NCBI RefSeq assembly: GCF_011777505.1
Contig: NZ_JAATJT010000002.1
Coordinates: 558,001 to 622,000 of the forward strand
Length of the DNA: 64,000 bases
Source: Gaetbulibacter sp. S0825
Lineage (GTDB): Bacteria > Bacteroidota > Bacteroidia > Flavobacteriales > Flavobacteriaceae
Direction of reading: 5' to 3'
Shown here: positions 1-9,152 of the stretch, one piece after another
Position numbering within the stretch: the first letter of the stretch is position 1
Layout: every line of letters starts with the position of its first letter
The notes under the pieces: generated by a model
The model's database searches: none
What the model was told of the DNA's origin: nothing
Seen by the model: the letters and a program-made list of their open reading frames with translations, nothing else
Made by a program: the position numbers and the translations under genes

Positions 1-13
1 ATAAAGCGTTCTA

Positions 14-442
14 CTAAATTCTTGGAGTAAAACCTGTTAATTGTTGTTTGTGTGTTATTTGAAAGTAAATAAAATAATTATAAAGCTTGTAATTAACTTC
101 ATATCCATAATCAATATTTGGTTCATAGTCTATTCTTGCTTCATATAGACTAGGGCTGTATCTATTTGGTTGTAAAACTCTACTGTTCCACTCTGAAACT
201 AACATTTGATTTCTTGATTCCAAAAACTCTTGAGAGTAATAACCTTCTGGTTTCGCAGTGCTTAATAACCAAGTGCTAAAACCTGGCTCTATTATAATTA
301 TTTCGTATTCTAATTTGTCGTTTGCTATTCTAACGGTATCTTGCTCAACCTCTGAAACTTGGTTGCTTACATTTGCTTTTTGGGAAGTTTTGCAACTTAT
401 TACACCAAAGCAAATCAAAAAGATTAAAAATAGATTTTTCAT
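14..442 (-). CDS. DUF6146-like lipoprotein
   Basis: 142-residue predicted lipoprotein. It opens with a short signal peptide ending in a lipobox (ISC-K at about residues 15-18), so Cys17 is the likely lipidated residue. The mature part carries a motif I recognise from flavobacterial DUF6146 proteins (IIIIEPGFSTWL, then RPEGYYSQ-like KPEGYYSQEFLESRN and W-N-R-VLQPNRY). The family has no known function; envelope location is inferred from the signal. It ends just inside the window edge, so its downstream neighbour is unknown. Moderately sure of the family, sure of the gene. Confidence 0.8.
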   Translation of the reverse strand: MKNLFLIFLICFGVISCKTSQKANVSNQVSEVEQDTVRIANDKLEYEIIIIEPGFSTWLLSTAKPEGYYSQEFLESRNQMLVSEWNSRVLQPNRYSPSLYEARIDYEPNIDYGYEVNYKLYNYFIYFQITHKQQLTGFTPRI

Positions 443-501
443 TTTCTTTGTTTTTCTCTTAAAGTTACAAAAATCGTTTCGTAATTTTTAATTTTTAACA
501 C

Positions 502-538
502 AAAAAAAGCTAAATATCAGATAGATACCTAGCTTTTA
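502..538 (-). terminator. Terminator downstream of the DUF937 gene
   Basis: Arms AAAAGCTA (505-512) and TAGCTTTT (530-537) pair. Read on the minus strand the hairpin is followed by a run of T (A502-A508 on the plus strand). It lies just past the stop of the DUF937 gene, between two minus-strand genes. Confidence 0.55.
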
Positions 539-557
539 AAATGTATTTAGTAGACTG

Positions 558-1196
558 CTATTTTTTTCCAAAAAGACCACCTAGCAATCCGCCAAGACCA
601 CCTTTCTTTTTATTTCCTCCAAGAACCATTCCTGCAACATCATCAATAATACTTCCGTCACCATCTGCATCTAGCATAGACTCAAGAAAACTTTGCTCTT
701 GTTGAGGTGAGTTGCCTTTTAGTAACCCTCCTAAAAGCCCTTCAATGCCACTAGGACTTTCAACTTGCTGTTGTCTTTTTTGTTTTCCAAGAACTCCCAT
801 TAAAATTGGTGCAGCTACTTTTAAAATTTGTGCGACAGAACCAGCATCCATTCCTGATTTTTGGCTTAAGGCGTTTTCTACATTACGTTGTTTACTTCCT
901 AAAACATGACCTAAAATTTTTCCACCATCGTCCATAACATCATTTGATATGCCACCTCCAAAAAGACCTCCTAAATTATCTAGAATACTTCCATCATGCT
1001 TGTTTTCTAGTGCTCCCAATAGTCCTTGAGCACCTTCAGGTGTTGCTGCATTTCTTTTCATAGCTTGCATTAATACAGGCAATGCCATAGTTAATACATC
1101 TCCTGTTTTGTTTTGATCTTGACCTGTTTGATTAGATACACCGCTAACAATGGTTTTTCCTAGATCACTGTTTAATAAGTCTAAAATTCCTGACAT
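558..1196 (-). CDS. DUF937 domain protein
   Basis: 212-residue glycine-rich, alanine-rich soluble protein with no signal peptide. It fits the DUF937 family of bacterial proteins: N-terminal helical part (LLNSDLGKTIVSGVSNQTGQ), then repeated short helices containing LLGGL and a DADGDGSIIDDVAGMVLGG segment near residues 175-195 that looks like a dockerin/EF-hand loop. A second copy of the same pattern (HDGSILDNLGGLFGG) lies near residues 65-80, so the protein is internally repetitive. It ends in a GGLGGLLGGLFGKK tail. Function unknown. It is a single-gene unit flanked by terminators on both sides. Confidence 0.8.
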   Translation of the reverse strand: MSGILDLLNSDLGKTIVSGVSNQTGQDQNKTGDVLTMALPVLMQAMKRNAATPEGAQGLLGALENKHDGSILDNLGGLFGGGISNDVMDDGGKILGHVLGSKQRNVENALSQKSGMDAGSVAQILKVAAPILMGVLGKQKRQQQVESPSGIEGLLGGLLKGNSPQQEQSFLESMLDADGDGSIIDDVAGMVLGGNKKKGGLGGLLGGLFGKK

Positions 1197-1236
1197 AATT
1201 TAAATTTAATATGGTTAATGATAATGCGTTAAGGTA

Positions 1237-1269
1237 CAAAAAAAGTCCTAACACCTATTAGTTAGGACT
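1237..1269 (-). terminator. Terminator of the serC-serA unit
   Basis: Perfect 9-bp arms AGTCCTAAC (1244-1252) and GTTAGGACT (1261-1269). On the minus strand the stem is followed by a T run (A1238-A1244 on plus). It lies directly downstream of serA. Confidence 0.8.
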
Positions 1270-1300
1270 CATATATACTTAAATAGTCACATTTATTTTT

Positions 1301-2251
1301 TTACGCAAGAAGGCTAATAATTTGAGATGCTAATTCTTCACCAATTCTATCTTGTGCTTCGTTTGTTGCGGCTCCAATGTGAGGCGTTAATGATATTTTT
1401 GTATTCATTAAAACTTGAACAGCTGGAGTAGGTTCTTCTTCGAAGGTGTCTAAACCTGCAAAAGCAACCTTTCCAGACTCTAAAGCTGCAACTAGGGCAA
1501 CCTCGTCAATTACTCCTCCACGAGCTGCATTAACAATACCAACACCATCTTTCATCATTTCTAATTGTTTTTTGCCAATAACATACTCTTTTTGAGCTGG
1601 TACGTGTAAGGTAATAAAGTCTGATTGCTTAAGAATCTCCTTCATAGGTTCAGTCTTAATATTTACATTTATAAACTGACCGTTATAGAATTCAACCTTA
1701 ATGGTTGCATCACCAACAAACTTATCGCTTGCGATAACTTTCATACCAATTCCTAAGGCAATTTTTGCAACTTCACGACCAATACGACCAAAACCAATAA
1801 TCCCTAGAGTTTTACCTCTTAATTCTACACCTTTAGCATAGCTTTTCTTTAGGTTTTTAAACTTGGTATCGCCATCCAATGGCATATTTCGATTAGAATC
1901 GTATAGAAAACGTGCACCTCCAAATAGGTGAGCAAACACTAATTCTGCAACTGAATTTGAAGATGCAGCAGGAGTATTTATTACATGAACACCTTTTTTT
2001 CTTGCGTAATCCACATCAATATTATCCATGCCAACTCCACCACGACCAATAATCTTTAAAGATGGACAAGCATCAATTAATTCTTTTCTAACTGTTGTTG
2101 CACTTCTTACCAATAATACATCAATTGTATTTTCATTAATGTAATTAACTAGTTGTTCTTGTGCTACTGTTGTTGTATTTACTTCAAAACCTGCAGATGT
2201 TAAGGTGTCAATTCCACTTTGTGAAACTCCATCGTTTGCTAATACTTTCAT
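1301..2251 (-). CDS. serA: D-3-phosphoglycerate dehydrogenase
   Basis: Oxidises 3-phosphoglycerate to 3-phosphohydroxypyruvate with NAD, the first step of serine synthesis. The 316 residues contain the D-2-hydroxyacid dehydrogenase fold: an N-terminal substrate part (LLVRSATTVRKELID; GRGGVGMDNID), the Rossmann glycine motif GFGRIG near residue 150, catalytic Arg in AARGGVIDE, Glu in DTFEEEP and His in TPHIGAAT. It is shorter than the ~410-residue E. coli enzyme because it stops after the catalytic domain: no ACT regulatory domain is visible, so serine feedback through ACT is not expected. It follows serC by 4 bp, so the two are cotranscribed. Confidence 0.93.
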   Translation of the reverse strand: MKVLANDGVSQSGIDTLTSAGFEVNTTTVAQEQLVNYINENTIDVLLVRSATTVRKELIDACPSLKIIGRGGVGMDNIDVDYARKKGVHVINTPAASSNSVAELVFAHLFGGARFLYDSNRNMPLDGDTKFKNLKKSYAKGVELRGKTLGIIGFGRIGREVAKIALGIGMKVIASDKFVGDATIKVEFYNGQFINVNIKTEPMKEILKQSDFITLHVPAQKEYVIGKKQLEMMKDGVGIVNAARGGVIDEVALVAALESGKVAFAGLDTFEEEPTPAVQVLMNTKISLTPHIGAATNEAQDRIGEELASQIISLLA

Positions 2252-2255
2252 TTAT

Positions 2256-3320
2256 TTATGCTTTACTTTCTAATTCACTCATAATTTCTACTAATACCTG
2301 TACGCTCTCTAGAGGTAAAGCATTGTACATAGAGGCTCTATAACCTCCAACACTTCTATGACCATTGATGCCATTTATTCCAGCTTCTTTACACATAGTA
2401 TCGAACGTTTCTTTTAAATCTTCGTTTGCTAATGTAAATGTGACATTCATTATAGAGCGGTCTTCTTTTGTTGCGTAGCCTTTAAATAAAGGGTTTAAAT
2501 CAATTTCAGAATACATTAACCGTGCTTTCTTTTCGTTTTCTTCTTCAATAGCAGCAATACCTCCTAAATTTTTTAGCCACTCCATTGTTAGCATTGATGT
2601 ATACACGGCAAAAACAGGAGGCGTATTGAACATGCTGCTCTTGCTTATATGTACTTTGTAATCCATCATAGAAGGAATGTGTCTTGAAACCTTTCCTAAT
2701 ACTTCTTCTTTGATAACTACTAACGTTGTTCCTGCTGGGCCCATATTTTTTTGTGCTCCAGCATATATCAAATCAAATTTTGAAAAATCCAATTGACGTG
2801 AAAAAATATCACTACTCATATCACAAACCATAGGAATTGGACAGTCTGGAAATTGTTTTATCTGTGTTCCGAAAATGGTATTGTTTGATGTGCAATGAAA
2901 ATAGTCGTAATCGGTTGGAATGTCATATCCTTTTGGGATATAATTATAGTTGGCGTTTTTAGAAGAAGCTACTTCGTAAATATCGTCATAAATTTTAGCT
3001 TCCTTGATGGCTTTGTCACTCCAAGTCCCTGTATTTAAATAGCCAGCTCTTTTTTCTAATAAATTTAAAGCTACCATTAAAAACTGCATGCTAGCTCCAC
3101 CTTGTAAAAATAAAGCTTTATAACCTTTTCCTTCTAAACCAAGTAATTCTAAAGCCAAGGCTCTTGCTTTTTCCATGATATCCACAAAGTCTTTACTTCT
3201 ATGTGAAATTTCGATGAGAGATAAACCGCTGCCATTTAAATCCATTACAGCTTCTGATGCTTTTAAAAGTACTTCTTGAGGAAGTATACAAGGTCCTGCG
3301 CTAAAATTATGTTGTTTCAT
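2256..3320 (-). CDS. serC: Phosphoserine aminotransferase
   Basis: PLP enzyme converting 3-phosphohydroxypyruvate and glutamate to phosphoserine, second step of serine synthesis. 354 residues, the usual length. Visible motifs: N-terminal HNFSAGPCILP, GGASMQF in the PLP-phosphate region, and the Schiff-base lysine in AGAQKNMGPAGTT near residue 190; C-terminal HRSVGGYRASMYNA is the substrate-binding Arg region. First gene of a serC-serA pair on the minus strand; phosphoserine phosphatase (serB) is not in the window. Confidence 0.95.
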   Translation of the reverse strand: MKQHNFSAGPCILPQEVLLKASEAVMDLNGSGLSLIEISHRSKDFVDIMEKARALALELLGLEGKGYKALFLQGGASMQFLMVALNLLEKRAGYLNTGTWSDKAIKEAKIYDDIYEVASSKNANYNYIPKGYDIPTDYDYFHCTSNNTIFGTQIKQFPDCPIPMVCDMSSDIFSRQLDFSKFDLIYAGAQKNMGPAGTTLVVIKEEVLGKVSRHIPSMMDYKVHISKSSMFNTPPVFAVYTSMLTMEWLKNLGGIAAIEEENEKKARLMYSEIDLNPLFKGYATKEDRSIMNVTFTLANEDLKETFDTMCKEAGINGINGHRSVGGYRASMYNALPLESVQVLVEIMSELESKA

Positions 3321-3396
3321 TTATTTAATTATTTTTTGCGACGTAAATGTCTGAATTTATTACCTATTAAGTATTAATAATATTATAAAATTATCA

Positions 3397-4455
3397 TCAA
3401 ATTTTCAACAAAAACGCAATGGTGTCCACATTGTCTGCATAGTCCCATAATTTGGGGTTTTGTGTTTCTCCAAAGTTGATTTCTGAATCCACAAACCCTA
3501 AAGACACTACACACTGGATTTTATCTTCATCGTCCTCCAGTTTTTCTTTTAACTCTTCTTTAGAATCGTAATGTTCATAAAACAAAGTTGCAATAGGCGA
3601 GGAGTAGCTTGCATCTTCTTTAATCATTAAAAATCCGTTTTCTAACATTTCGAACTCACTCATTAAGTATACAGCCTTGTTATAGTCGTAATTATTGGCG
3701 TATTTGGCTTCGTTTATAACTGGATGCCATTTGTATACTGCTTCAAAAAAGTCCTTAAAATCATAATCTTTTGGTACAAACAGCTTAGATACATTACGAC
3801 AACCCAAGCCATAATATCTAAATATATCGTCGGATAGTGCTTCTAGCTGCTCTTTGTTTTCATTGCCTGTTAAAACTGCTACCGAGTTTCTGTTTTTTCT
3901 GATAATTGATGGCTTATTCTTAAAATAATACTCAAAATATCTTGCTGTGTTATCGCTTCCTGTTGCTATCACAGCATCAAAGGCTTCTAGTTTCTCTTCA
4001 GTAAATGTTATTTTATTCTTAAAATTTGGCTCGACATACTCTAAATATTTTGCTAAATATGGCAATAAATGCTTGTCGTTTGACGATTGTTTTACCAAAA
4101 TATCATGACCAGAAATTAGTACCGAAATAAAATCATGAAAGCCAACTAATGGGATGTTTCCTGCCATAATTATGGCAACCTTTTGAGGTGTTACATTATT
4201 AAAGTTATACTTTGTTAACCATTTATTAATGTAATTGTTATTCAGCAATTTAGACCATCCATTAATAGCATATATAATATTTTTGTTTGTAAACCAGCCG
4301 TTATGTTCTTGTGCTAGTTTTATTTGATGTTTAAAACCCACAAAGAACAAATCATTATGCTTAACATTTTCTAGTTTTTCAACTTTTTCTTTGCTGAATT
4401 GATTTAGGAATTTCCCCAATTCAGTAAATGCATTAACTCGTTGTTCTAAATTCAT
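3397..4455 (-). CDS. LuxC-like acyl-CoA reductase
   Basis: 352-residue protein of the acyl-CoA reductase (LuxC, PF05893-type) family, aldehyde-dehydrogenase superfamily. A nucleotide-binding segment (VAIIMAGNIPLVGFHDFISVLISGHD, about residues 93-118) and a likely active-site cysteine in YGLGCRNVSKLFVP near residue 220 are visible. The C-terminus is VDTIAFLLKI. In Bacteroidota this gene is commonly found next to the 4Fe-4S ferredoxin gene, as here, where the two are divergent across 77 bp. A fatty-acyl reduction role is inferred from the family; the physiological substrate is unknown. No luxD/luxE partner is nearby. Confidence 0.85.
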   Translation of the reverse strand: MNLEQRVNAFTELGKFLNQFSKEKVEKLENVKHNDLFFVGFKHQIKLAQEHNGWFTNKNIIYAINGWSKLLNNNYINKWLTKYNFNNVTPQKVAIIMAGNIPLVGFHDFISVLISGHDILVKQSSNDKHLLPYLAKYLEYVEPNFKNKITFTEEKLEAFDAVIATGSDNTARYFEYYFKNKPSIIRKNRNSVAVLTGNENKEQLEALSDDIFRYYGLGCRNVSKLFVPKDYDFKDFFEAVYKWHPVINEAKYANNYDYNKAVYLMSEFEMLENGFLMIKEDASYSSPIATLFYEHYDSKEELKEKLEDDEDKIQCVVSLGFVDSEINFGETQNPKLWDYADNVDTIAFLLKI

Positions 4456-4463
4456 TATAAGGT

Positions 4464-4494
4464 TTGGTTATGAATTGTTTTGGCTTTATTTTTG
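4464..4494 (+). promoter_or_regulatory. Promoter of the ferredoxin gene
   Basis: TATTTTTG at 4487-4494 fits the Bacteroidota -7 consensus TAnnTTTG, and TTG at 4464-4466 lies 20 bp upstream, the expected -33 spacing. The ferredoxin ATG follows at 4533. This supports the ATG at 4533 over earlier in-frame starts inside the promoter. Confidence 0.6.
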
Positions 4495-4532
4495 CAGCTG
4501 CAAATTTAAGCAAACTAAAAAGAAAAATTGTT

Positions 4533-4886
4533 ATGGCGATCATAATTACAGATGAATGTATTAACTGTGGGGCTTGCGAACCAGAATGCCCAAATACTGC
4601 TATATATGAGGGTGCCGATGATTGGAGATACAATGATGGTACTAGTTTAAAAGGCGGTGTTGTGTTGCCAAATGGAAAAGAGGTTGATGCTGATGAGACT
4701 CAAGAGCCTATTAGTGACGAGATTTATTATATAGTTCCAGATAAGTGTACCGAATGTAAAGGCTTTCATGAAGAACCGCAATGTGCTGCTGTTTGTCCTG
4801 TAGATTGCTGTGTGCCTGATGAGGATAACGTAGAGACTGAAGAAGTGCTTTTAGGTAAGCAACGCTTTATGCATCCTGAAGATTAA
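4533..4886 (+). CDS. 2[4Fe-4S] ferredoxin
   Basis: 117-residue ferredoxin carrying electrons between redox enzymes in the cytoplasm. Two cysteine clusters are clear: [12 protein letters not shown] near residues 9-20, and [18 protein letters not shown] in the second half, with an insertion of about 20 residues between clusters typical of the YfhL/DUF-type 4Fe-4S dicluster ferredoxins. The start is set at [10 protein letters not shown] because a longer in-frame extension from 4464 overlaps the promoter and does not look like ferredoxin. Divergent from the acyl-CoA reductase; the partnership is a guess from context. Confidence 0.92.
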   Translation: MAIIITDECINCGACEPECPNTAIYEGADDWRYNDGTSLKGGVVLPNGKEVDADETQEPISDEIYYIVPDKCTECKGFHEEPQCAAVCPVDCCVPDEDNVETEEVLLGKQRFMHPED

Positions 4887-4936
4887 TCGATATTGAAGTA
4901 AATTCTGCATAAATAATCGATTTCTGATTATACAAG

Positions 4937-4966
4937 AATCCTAAGCTTTTGCTTGGGATTTTTTTG
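4937..4966 (+). terminator. Ferredoxin terminator
   Basis: Arms AATCCTAAGC (4937-4946) and GCTTGGGATT (4951-4960), with one G-U pair and a TTTT loop, followed by a run of T. It sits 50 bp past the ferredoxin stop. Confidence 0.85.
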
Positions 4967-5111
4967 TTTATAAGTTTTAGTGTTTAATGCTTTGGTTATC
5001 TTGATATTAAAATTTATTAAAAACTAACTTCGCATTAAGTTGTGTATAAACAATTAAAAAAGATCATTCGCTTAAAAAGTTTTGCAAAACCAAAAAAATC
5101 ATTCAAAATTT

Positions 5112-6590
5112 TTAATTCTCCTCACTGCTCTTAAAACGTTTCATTTCGGCTAAAGGTTCAATGGCGTTGTGGGTTTTCCAAATAGATGGGTCGTATTGTT
5201 TTAATTTTTGATAAGGCACATCTTCTGCTTCAGTAAATGAAGAAAATTCACTCTGGTTTAAGCTGGATTTATTAATAATGAATAGTTCCTTTTTCGATCG
5301 TGCGCTTCCTTCAATTAAGAAGTTAAAGCCTACTTTGTTTTTCTCTCTACTGTTCTCAATAAATTTAATAGGCCTGTTTACATAAAAATAACGCCCTTCT
5401 TCTTGATTAATATATTTTGGGCTATATGTGCTGTCTGCGTTTTTTTGAAAGATAATAGTGCCTTTATTAATGTTTTCTACATACTTAATGCCTAGCAATA
5501 ATTTAAGATTGAATTTCTCTCCTCTTTTGCCTTTACCAAAATCGTAATCTAGTTTAATAACTGCAAAGGTTTCATCTGCTATGTATAATTTGCCAGCGTA
5601 TTTTGATTTTGCTTTTCTAGGTTTGAAATTAATAATATAAACTAACTCACCATTAAAACCTGTAACATCAACAAACTCGTAATTGTATAATTCTGGATTT
5701 ATAATTTTTCTCAAAAACGAATCATTATAGGTTTGTGCGTCATGAAGCAAGCCATGTGTTTCTCCTTTAAGATTTTTAATGTCGTATATATTTTCATTGT
5801 CCTTATCGTTATTATTATCCGATTTTAAAGAGAGTGAATCTTCAACTTTAATAAGTCCAGTTTTTAATTTATAAGTAAGCGTAGTATCTAAGTATTTTAA
5901 AATAATATCTTGTGCTTTGGTTTGCACATTGTCTAATGAGAAATTTTTGCTATTGTCTACTAAACTTGTTGCTTTATGTATATTTAGCTTAGCTTCTTTT
6001 CTATTTTTAATCATTAAATCACCTAAATAATCCTGAAAATACATTGTATTGCTATTAACAATGGTTCTAGTTAAAGAGTCTAAACTTTTATTAACACCTT
6101 CATGTTGCTTTTTACGCATTCCAGATGCTTTGGTTACTTTAGCTTCAAAGCGGTCAAAATCGGCATAGGCTGTATTACGATGAAAAAACTGAACAGTTTG
6201 GTTATCATGTTTATAGTTTTTTGCAAGGTTGTTATTTACCTTTTGGATAATGTCATCGGCATTAGGCTTAGAATTACTCAAGAATACTTTGCTTAATTCG
6301 TCAATAAACTCCTCTAAAACAATAATATTATTATTGTTTTTTATGGCTTCAATAGAAATAGAGCGAGAGGCAAACCCAAGACAGCTAAACGTAATTTCAT
6401 TAGAAGCTACATCTTCAAGATCAATTGTAAAAAAACCTTCTTCATTAGTAATTACACCAGAATCCTGATCGGTTTGTACTGTTGCAAATGGAATAGGGTT
6501 GTTATTACTGTCTACAACTTTAGCTGTTAGGCTTTGACCAAACAATGAAGTTGTTATTAGGAAGATAAAAATTGAAAGATAGGTTTGCAT
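5112..6590 (-). CDS. Secreted protein with carboxypeptidase-regulatory-like domain
   Basis: 492 residues with an N-terminal signal peptide (hydrophobic residues 3-18, cleaved near FGQS). Residues ~22-95 form a CarboxypepD_reg-like beta-sandwich (AKVVDSNNNPIPFATVQT ... GVITNEEGFFTIDL ... ITFSCLGFASRSI), the plug-proximal module found in many Bacteroidota TonB-dependent and surface proteins. The rest (residues ~100-490) resembles the long beta-rich DUF5686/outer-membrane-type hypothetical proteins, with YELKLDYDFGKGKRGEKFNLKLLLG-like strands, but is too short for a TonB receptor. Envelope location is inferred. It stands alone, convergent with ferredoxin and divergent from ychF. Confidence 0.7.
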   Translation of the reverse strand: MQTYLSIFIFLITTSLFGQSLTAKVVDSNNNPIPFATVQTDQDSGVITNEEGFFTIDLEDVASNEITFSCLGFASRSISIEAIKNNNNIIVLEEFIDELSKVFLSNSKPNADDIIQKVNNNLAKNYKHDNQTVQFFHRNTAYADFDRFEAKVTKASGMRKKQHEGVNKSLDSLTRTIVNSNTMYFQDYLGDLMIKNRKEAKLNIHKATSLVDNSKNFSLDNVQTKAQDIILKYLDTTLTYKLKTGLIKVEDSLSLKSDNNNDKDNENIYDIKNLKGETHGLLHDAQTYNDSFLRKIINPELYNYEFVDVTGFNGELVYIINFKPRKAKSKYAGKLYIADETFAVIKLDYDFGKGKRGEKFNLKLLLGIKYVENINKGTIIFQKNADSTYSPKYINQEEGRYFYVNRPIKFIENSREKNKVGFNFLIEGSARSKKELFIINKSSLNQSEFSSFTEAEDVPYQKLKQYDPSIWKTHNAIEPLAEMKRFKSSEEN

Positions 6591-6672
6591 AGAAAAATTG
6601 ATGATTATAAAAGATAGACGATGAAATTACGCATTTGTAACATTTAGTATATAAAATTCTTGTTAAAATAGT

Positions 6673-6680
6673 TACATTTG
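6673..6680 (+). promoter_or_regulatory. -7 promoter element of ychF
   Basis: TACATTTG matches TAnnTTTG, 19 bp before the ychF ATG, implying a very short 5' leader. No well-spaced TTG -33 box was found. Confidence 0.45.
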
Positions 6681-6699
6681 CCACCTTAAAATTATTTCG

Positions 6700-7794
6700 A
6701 TGAAAGCAGGAATTGTAGGATTACCAAATGTTGGAAAATCAACATTATTTAATTGTTTATCTAATGCAAAGGCGCAAAGTGCAAATTTTCCTTTTTGCAC
6801 TATTGAACCAAATATTGGTGTGGTAAATGTCCCAGATCCAAGGCTTGAAAAATTAGAAGAGCTAGTTAATCCTGAGCGAGTATTGCCTGCAACTGTTGAA
6901 ATTGTTGACATTGCAGGTTTAGTCAAAGGTGCTAGTAAAGGAGAAGGTCTAGGAAATCAATTCCTTGCAAATATTCGTGAAACTGACGCAATTCTTCATG
7001 TAGTACGCTGTTTTGATAATGATAATATTGTTCATGTTGATGGAAATATAAATCCAATTAGAGATAAAGAAACAATAGATTTTGAGCTACAGCTTAAAGA
7101 CTTAGAAACGGTAGAAAAGAAACTGGACAAAGTAAAGCGAGCAGCTAAAACAGGAAATAAAGAGGCACAAAAAGAAGAAGCTGTGCTTTTAAAAATAAAA
7201 GGAGGTTTAGAAGCTGGAACTTCAATTAGAGCTTTAGAATTTTCGGATGAAGATTATGCAGCTTTTGTAAAACCACTGCAGTTTATTACAGATAAGCCTG
7301 TAATGTATATTTGTAATGTTGATGAAGCTTCTGCTGTTTCAGGAAATGCTTATGTAGAACAAGTTAAAGAAGCAGTGAAGGATGAGAATGCCGAAGTATT
7401 AGTGCTTGCTGTTGGTACTGAAGCAGATATTAATGAATTAGATGATTACGAAGAACGTCAAATGTTTTTAGATGATATAGGCTTAGATGAACCTGGATCT
7501 TCTAAGTTAATACGTTCAGCTTACAAGCTGTTAAATCAGCAAACCTATTTTACAGCTGGTGTCAAAGAAGTCCGTGCTTGGACCATTGACATTGGTGCAA
7601 CCGCTCCACAAGCCGCTGGTGTAATCCATACAGATTTTGAAAAAGGCTTTATTAGAGCAGAAGTAATTAGTTATGACGACTATGTTCACTATGGTAGCGA
7701 AGCAAAGGTGAAAGAGGCTGGAAAAATGCGAGTAGAAGGAAAGCAATACATTGTTAAAGATGGCGATGTGATGCACTTCTTGTTTAACGTATAG
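6700..7794 (+). CDS. ychF: Redox-regulated ATPase YchF
   Basis: 364-residue Obg-family P-loop NTPase, unusual in preferring ATP, that associates with the ribosome. Order: G domain with P-loop [12 protein letters not shown] at residues 6-17, switch [20 protein letters not shown] near residues 70-90, coiled-coil insertion (residues ~125-160, [15 protein letters not shown]), NVDE as the atypical NKxD equivalent (CNVDEAS), and the C-terminal TGS-like domain ending MHFLFNV. Usual length. Monocistronic. Confidence 0.96.
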   Translation: MKAGIVGLPNVGKSTLFNCLSNAKAQSANFPFCTIEPNIGVVNVPDPRLEKLEELVNPERVLPATVEIVDIAGLVKGASKGEGLGNQFLANIRETDAILHVVRCFDNDNIVHVDGNINPIRDKETIDFELQLKDLETVEKKLDKVKRAAKTGNKEAQKEEAVLLKIKGGLEAGTSIRALEFSDEDYAAFVKPLQFITDKPVMYICNVDEASAVSGNAYVEQVKEAVKDENAEVLVLAVGTEADINELDDYEERQMFLDDIGLDEPGSSKLIRSAYKLLNQQTYFTAGVKEVRAWTIDIGATAPQAAGVIHTDFEKGFIRAEVISYDDYVHYGSEAKVKEAGKMRVEGKQYIVKDGDVMHFLFNV

Positions 7795-7820
7795 TTTGGG
7801 TTTTTGTTTATAACTAAATC

Positions 7821-7893
7821 GACTGTCAGGTTGAGCATTAGCGAGATTAAAATATATTTTGAGCGAAGTTAGCTTACAAAGTAAGTCGAAACC
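7821..7893 (+). repeat. Degenerate flavobacterial intergenic repeat
   Basis: The sequence between ychF and the SRPBCC gene begins GACTGTCAGGTTGAGC and ends GTCGAAACCT. These are the ends of a dispersed intergenic repeat I recognise from flavobacterial genomes (TGTCAGGTTGAGC...GTCGAAACCT). Only this one copy is in the window, and its interior is diverged. Orientation is arbitrary. Assignment rests on memory of the family. Confidence 0.4.
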
Positions 7894-7905
7894 TAAAATA
7901 AAATA

Positions 7906-8373
7906 ATGTCACTAATAGAAATCAAAACACTTATTAATGCAGATATTAAAACATGTTTTGATTCAGCTCGTAATATAGATTTCCACAAAGAATCATTGCA
8001 ACATTCCAACGAAAAAGCCATTGCAGGGAAAACATCAGGTCTAATTGATTTAGGCGAATGGGTCACTTGGGAAGCTAGACATTTTGGTGTTAAACAGAAG
8101 TTGACTTCTAAAATAACCAAATTTAATTCACCTACTTATTTTGTTGATGAACAAGTTTCGGGAGCATTCAAATATTTTAAGCATGAGCATATTTTTGAAA
8201 TACATGATGAACAAACTTTAATGATAGATAGGTTTGATTTTGAATCTCCTTTTGGCATTTTTGGGCGATTGATAAATGTTTTGTTTTTAAAAAAGTATAT
8301 GACTAACCTTCTCGCAATCAGAAATCAATTCCTTAAACAAAAAGCAGAAGAAATAAATTGCCATACTTCATAA
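7906..8373 (+). CDS. SRPBCC (START-like) family protein
   Basis: 155-residue soluble protein of the START/Bet-v1 hydrophobic-pocket fold. It starts with the typical strand MSLIEIKTLINADIKTCFDSARNIDFH and has GEWVTWEARHFGVKQKLTSKI and the FKHEHIFE/DRFDFESPFGIFGRLIN strands near the C-terminal helix. This subgroup is often labelled cell-division inhibitor or cyclase/dehydrase in databases without evidence. No enzymatic residues can be named. It follows ychF after 111 bp containing a degenerate repeat. Confidence 0.75.
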   Translation: MSLIEIKTLINADIKTCFDSARNIDFHKESLQHSNEKAIAGKTSGLIDLGEWVTWEARHFGVKQKLTSKITKFNSPTYFVDEQVSGAFKYFKHEHIFEIHDEQTLMIDRFDFESPFGIFGRLINVLFLKKYMTNLLAIRNQFLKQKAEEINCHTS

Positions 8374-8435
8374 TCTAAAAGCTCTTTTCATTCGTATGTA
8401 TTTAATAACCTATTTATTAAAACAAACCCAAACCT

Positions 8436-9134
8436 ATGAATGCAAAGCAATCAATTGTAGTTACTCTTTTATTAGTTTTTACAACCCTAACTTACGCTCA
8501 AATAACTACCGACGACTCTAAATTAGCCCTTGGTGTTTCAACTGGATACAATCGAGGAATTGGTATTCAGCTAAACGCAACTGCCCTTAAACCATTAGCA
8601 AATGTTTCCATGCAAATACGTTTTGGATTGGGAATGACTAAGTTGGATCCTGGAAATTCGGCAGATTCAAGGCGAATTTTTATTAATAATGCCACAAATG
8701 GAGTTCCTGAAGAAAAAGCAAGGTCTTTTGATTATAGATTAGATTTTATGCTAAATTCAAATTTTTTAACTTCTGATGCTTCTCATATAGTTTTTGGTCC
8801 AAGATATTCTAGTTTTAAGGCTAATTTCAAGTACGTTGGAGGCAACGAAGACTTTGATGTCACGTCCAAACAGTTTGGTGTTGGATTAGGTGCAGAAAGT
8901 CAGTTTAAAATGAATAAAAACCTCAACTTAGTGACAGCAGTTGGATTAGACTATTTTTTTAATAATACTTTAAAAGGACACGATACACATTACAGCCCAG
9001 ATAATGATAATGTAAATGCAAGAAATGACAACGAAAACGACAATGTGGAGTTTGTATATGCTGATGCTAACGAAGCCATAAAACAACCAAGCTTAATGCC
9101 TAGAATAATTATTGGTTTGGTCTACAAATTATAG
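8436..9134 (+). CDS. Predicted outer-membrane beta-barrel-type protein
   Basis: 232 residues with a signal peptide (residues 1-21, ending LTYAQ). The mature part shows alternating amphipathic strands (LALGVSTGYNRGIGIQLNA, VSMQIRFGLGMTKLD, YRLDFMLNSNFL, HIVFGPRYSSFKANF, KQFGVGLGAESQFKM, LVTAVGLDYFF) and ends in a strand terminating IIIGLVYKL. An acidic Asn/Asp loop (NDNVNARNDNENDN) lies near residues 190-203. This is the pattern of a small outer-membrane barrel, but no named family is recognised. Own terminator follows. Confidence 0.6.
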   Translation: MNAKQSIVVTLLLVFTTLTYAQITTDDSKLALGVSTGYNRGIGIQLNATALKPLANVSMQIRFGLGMTKLDPGNSADSRRIFINNATNGVPEEKARSFDYRLDFMLNSNFLTSDASHIVFGPRYSSFKANFKYVGGNEDFDVTSKQFGVGLGAESQFKMNKNLNLVTAVGLDYFFNNTLKGHDTHYSPDNDNVNARNDNENDNVEFVYADANEAIKQPSLMPRIIIGLVYKL

Positions 9135-9152
9135 CAGTAATAAAAATTTAGC

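Noticed and set aside
4433-4633. Antisense frame over the ferredoxin start
   Set aside because: Covers the ferredoxin promoter and cysteine clusters in reverse; no start signal or motif.
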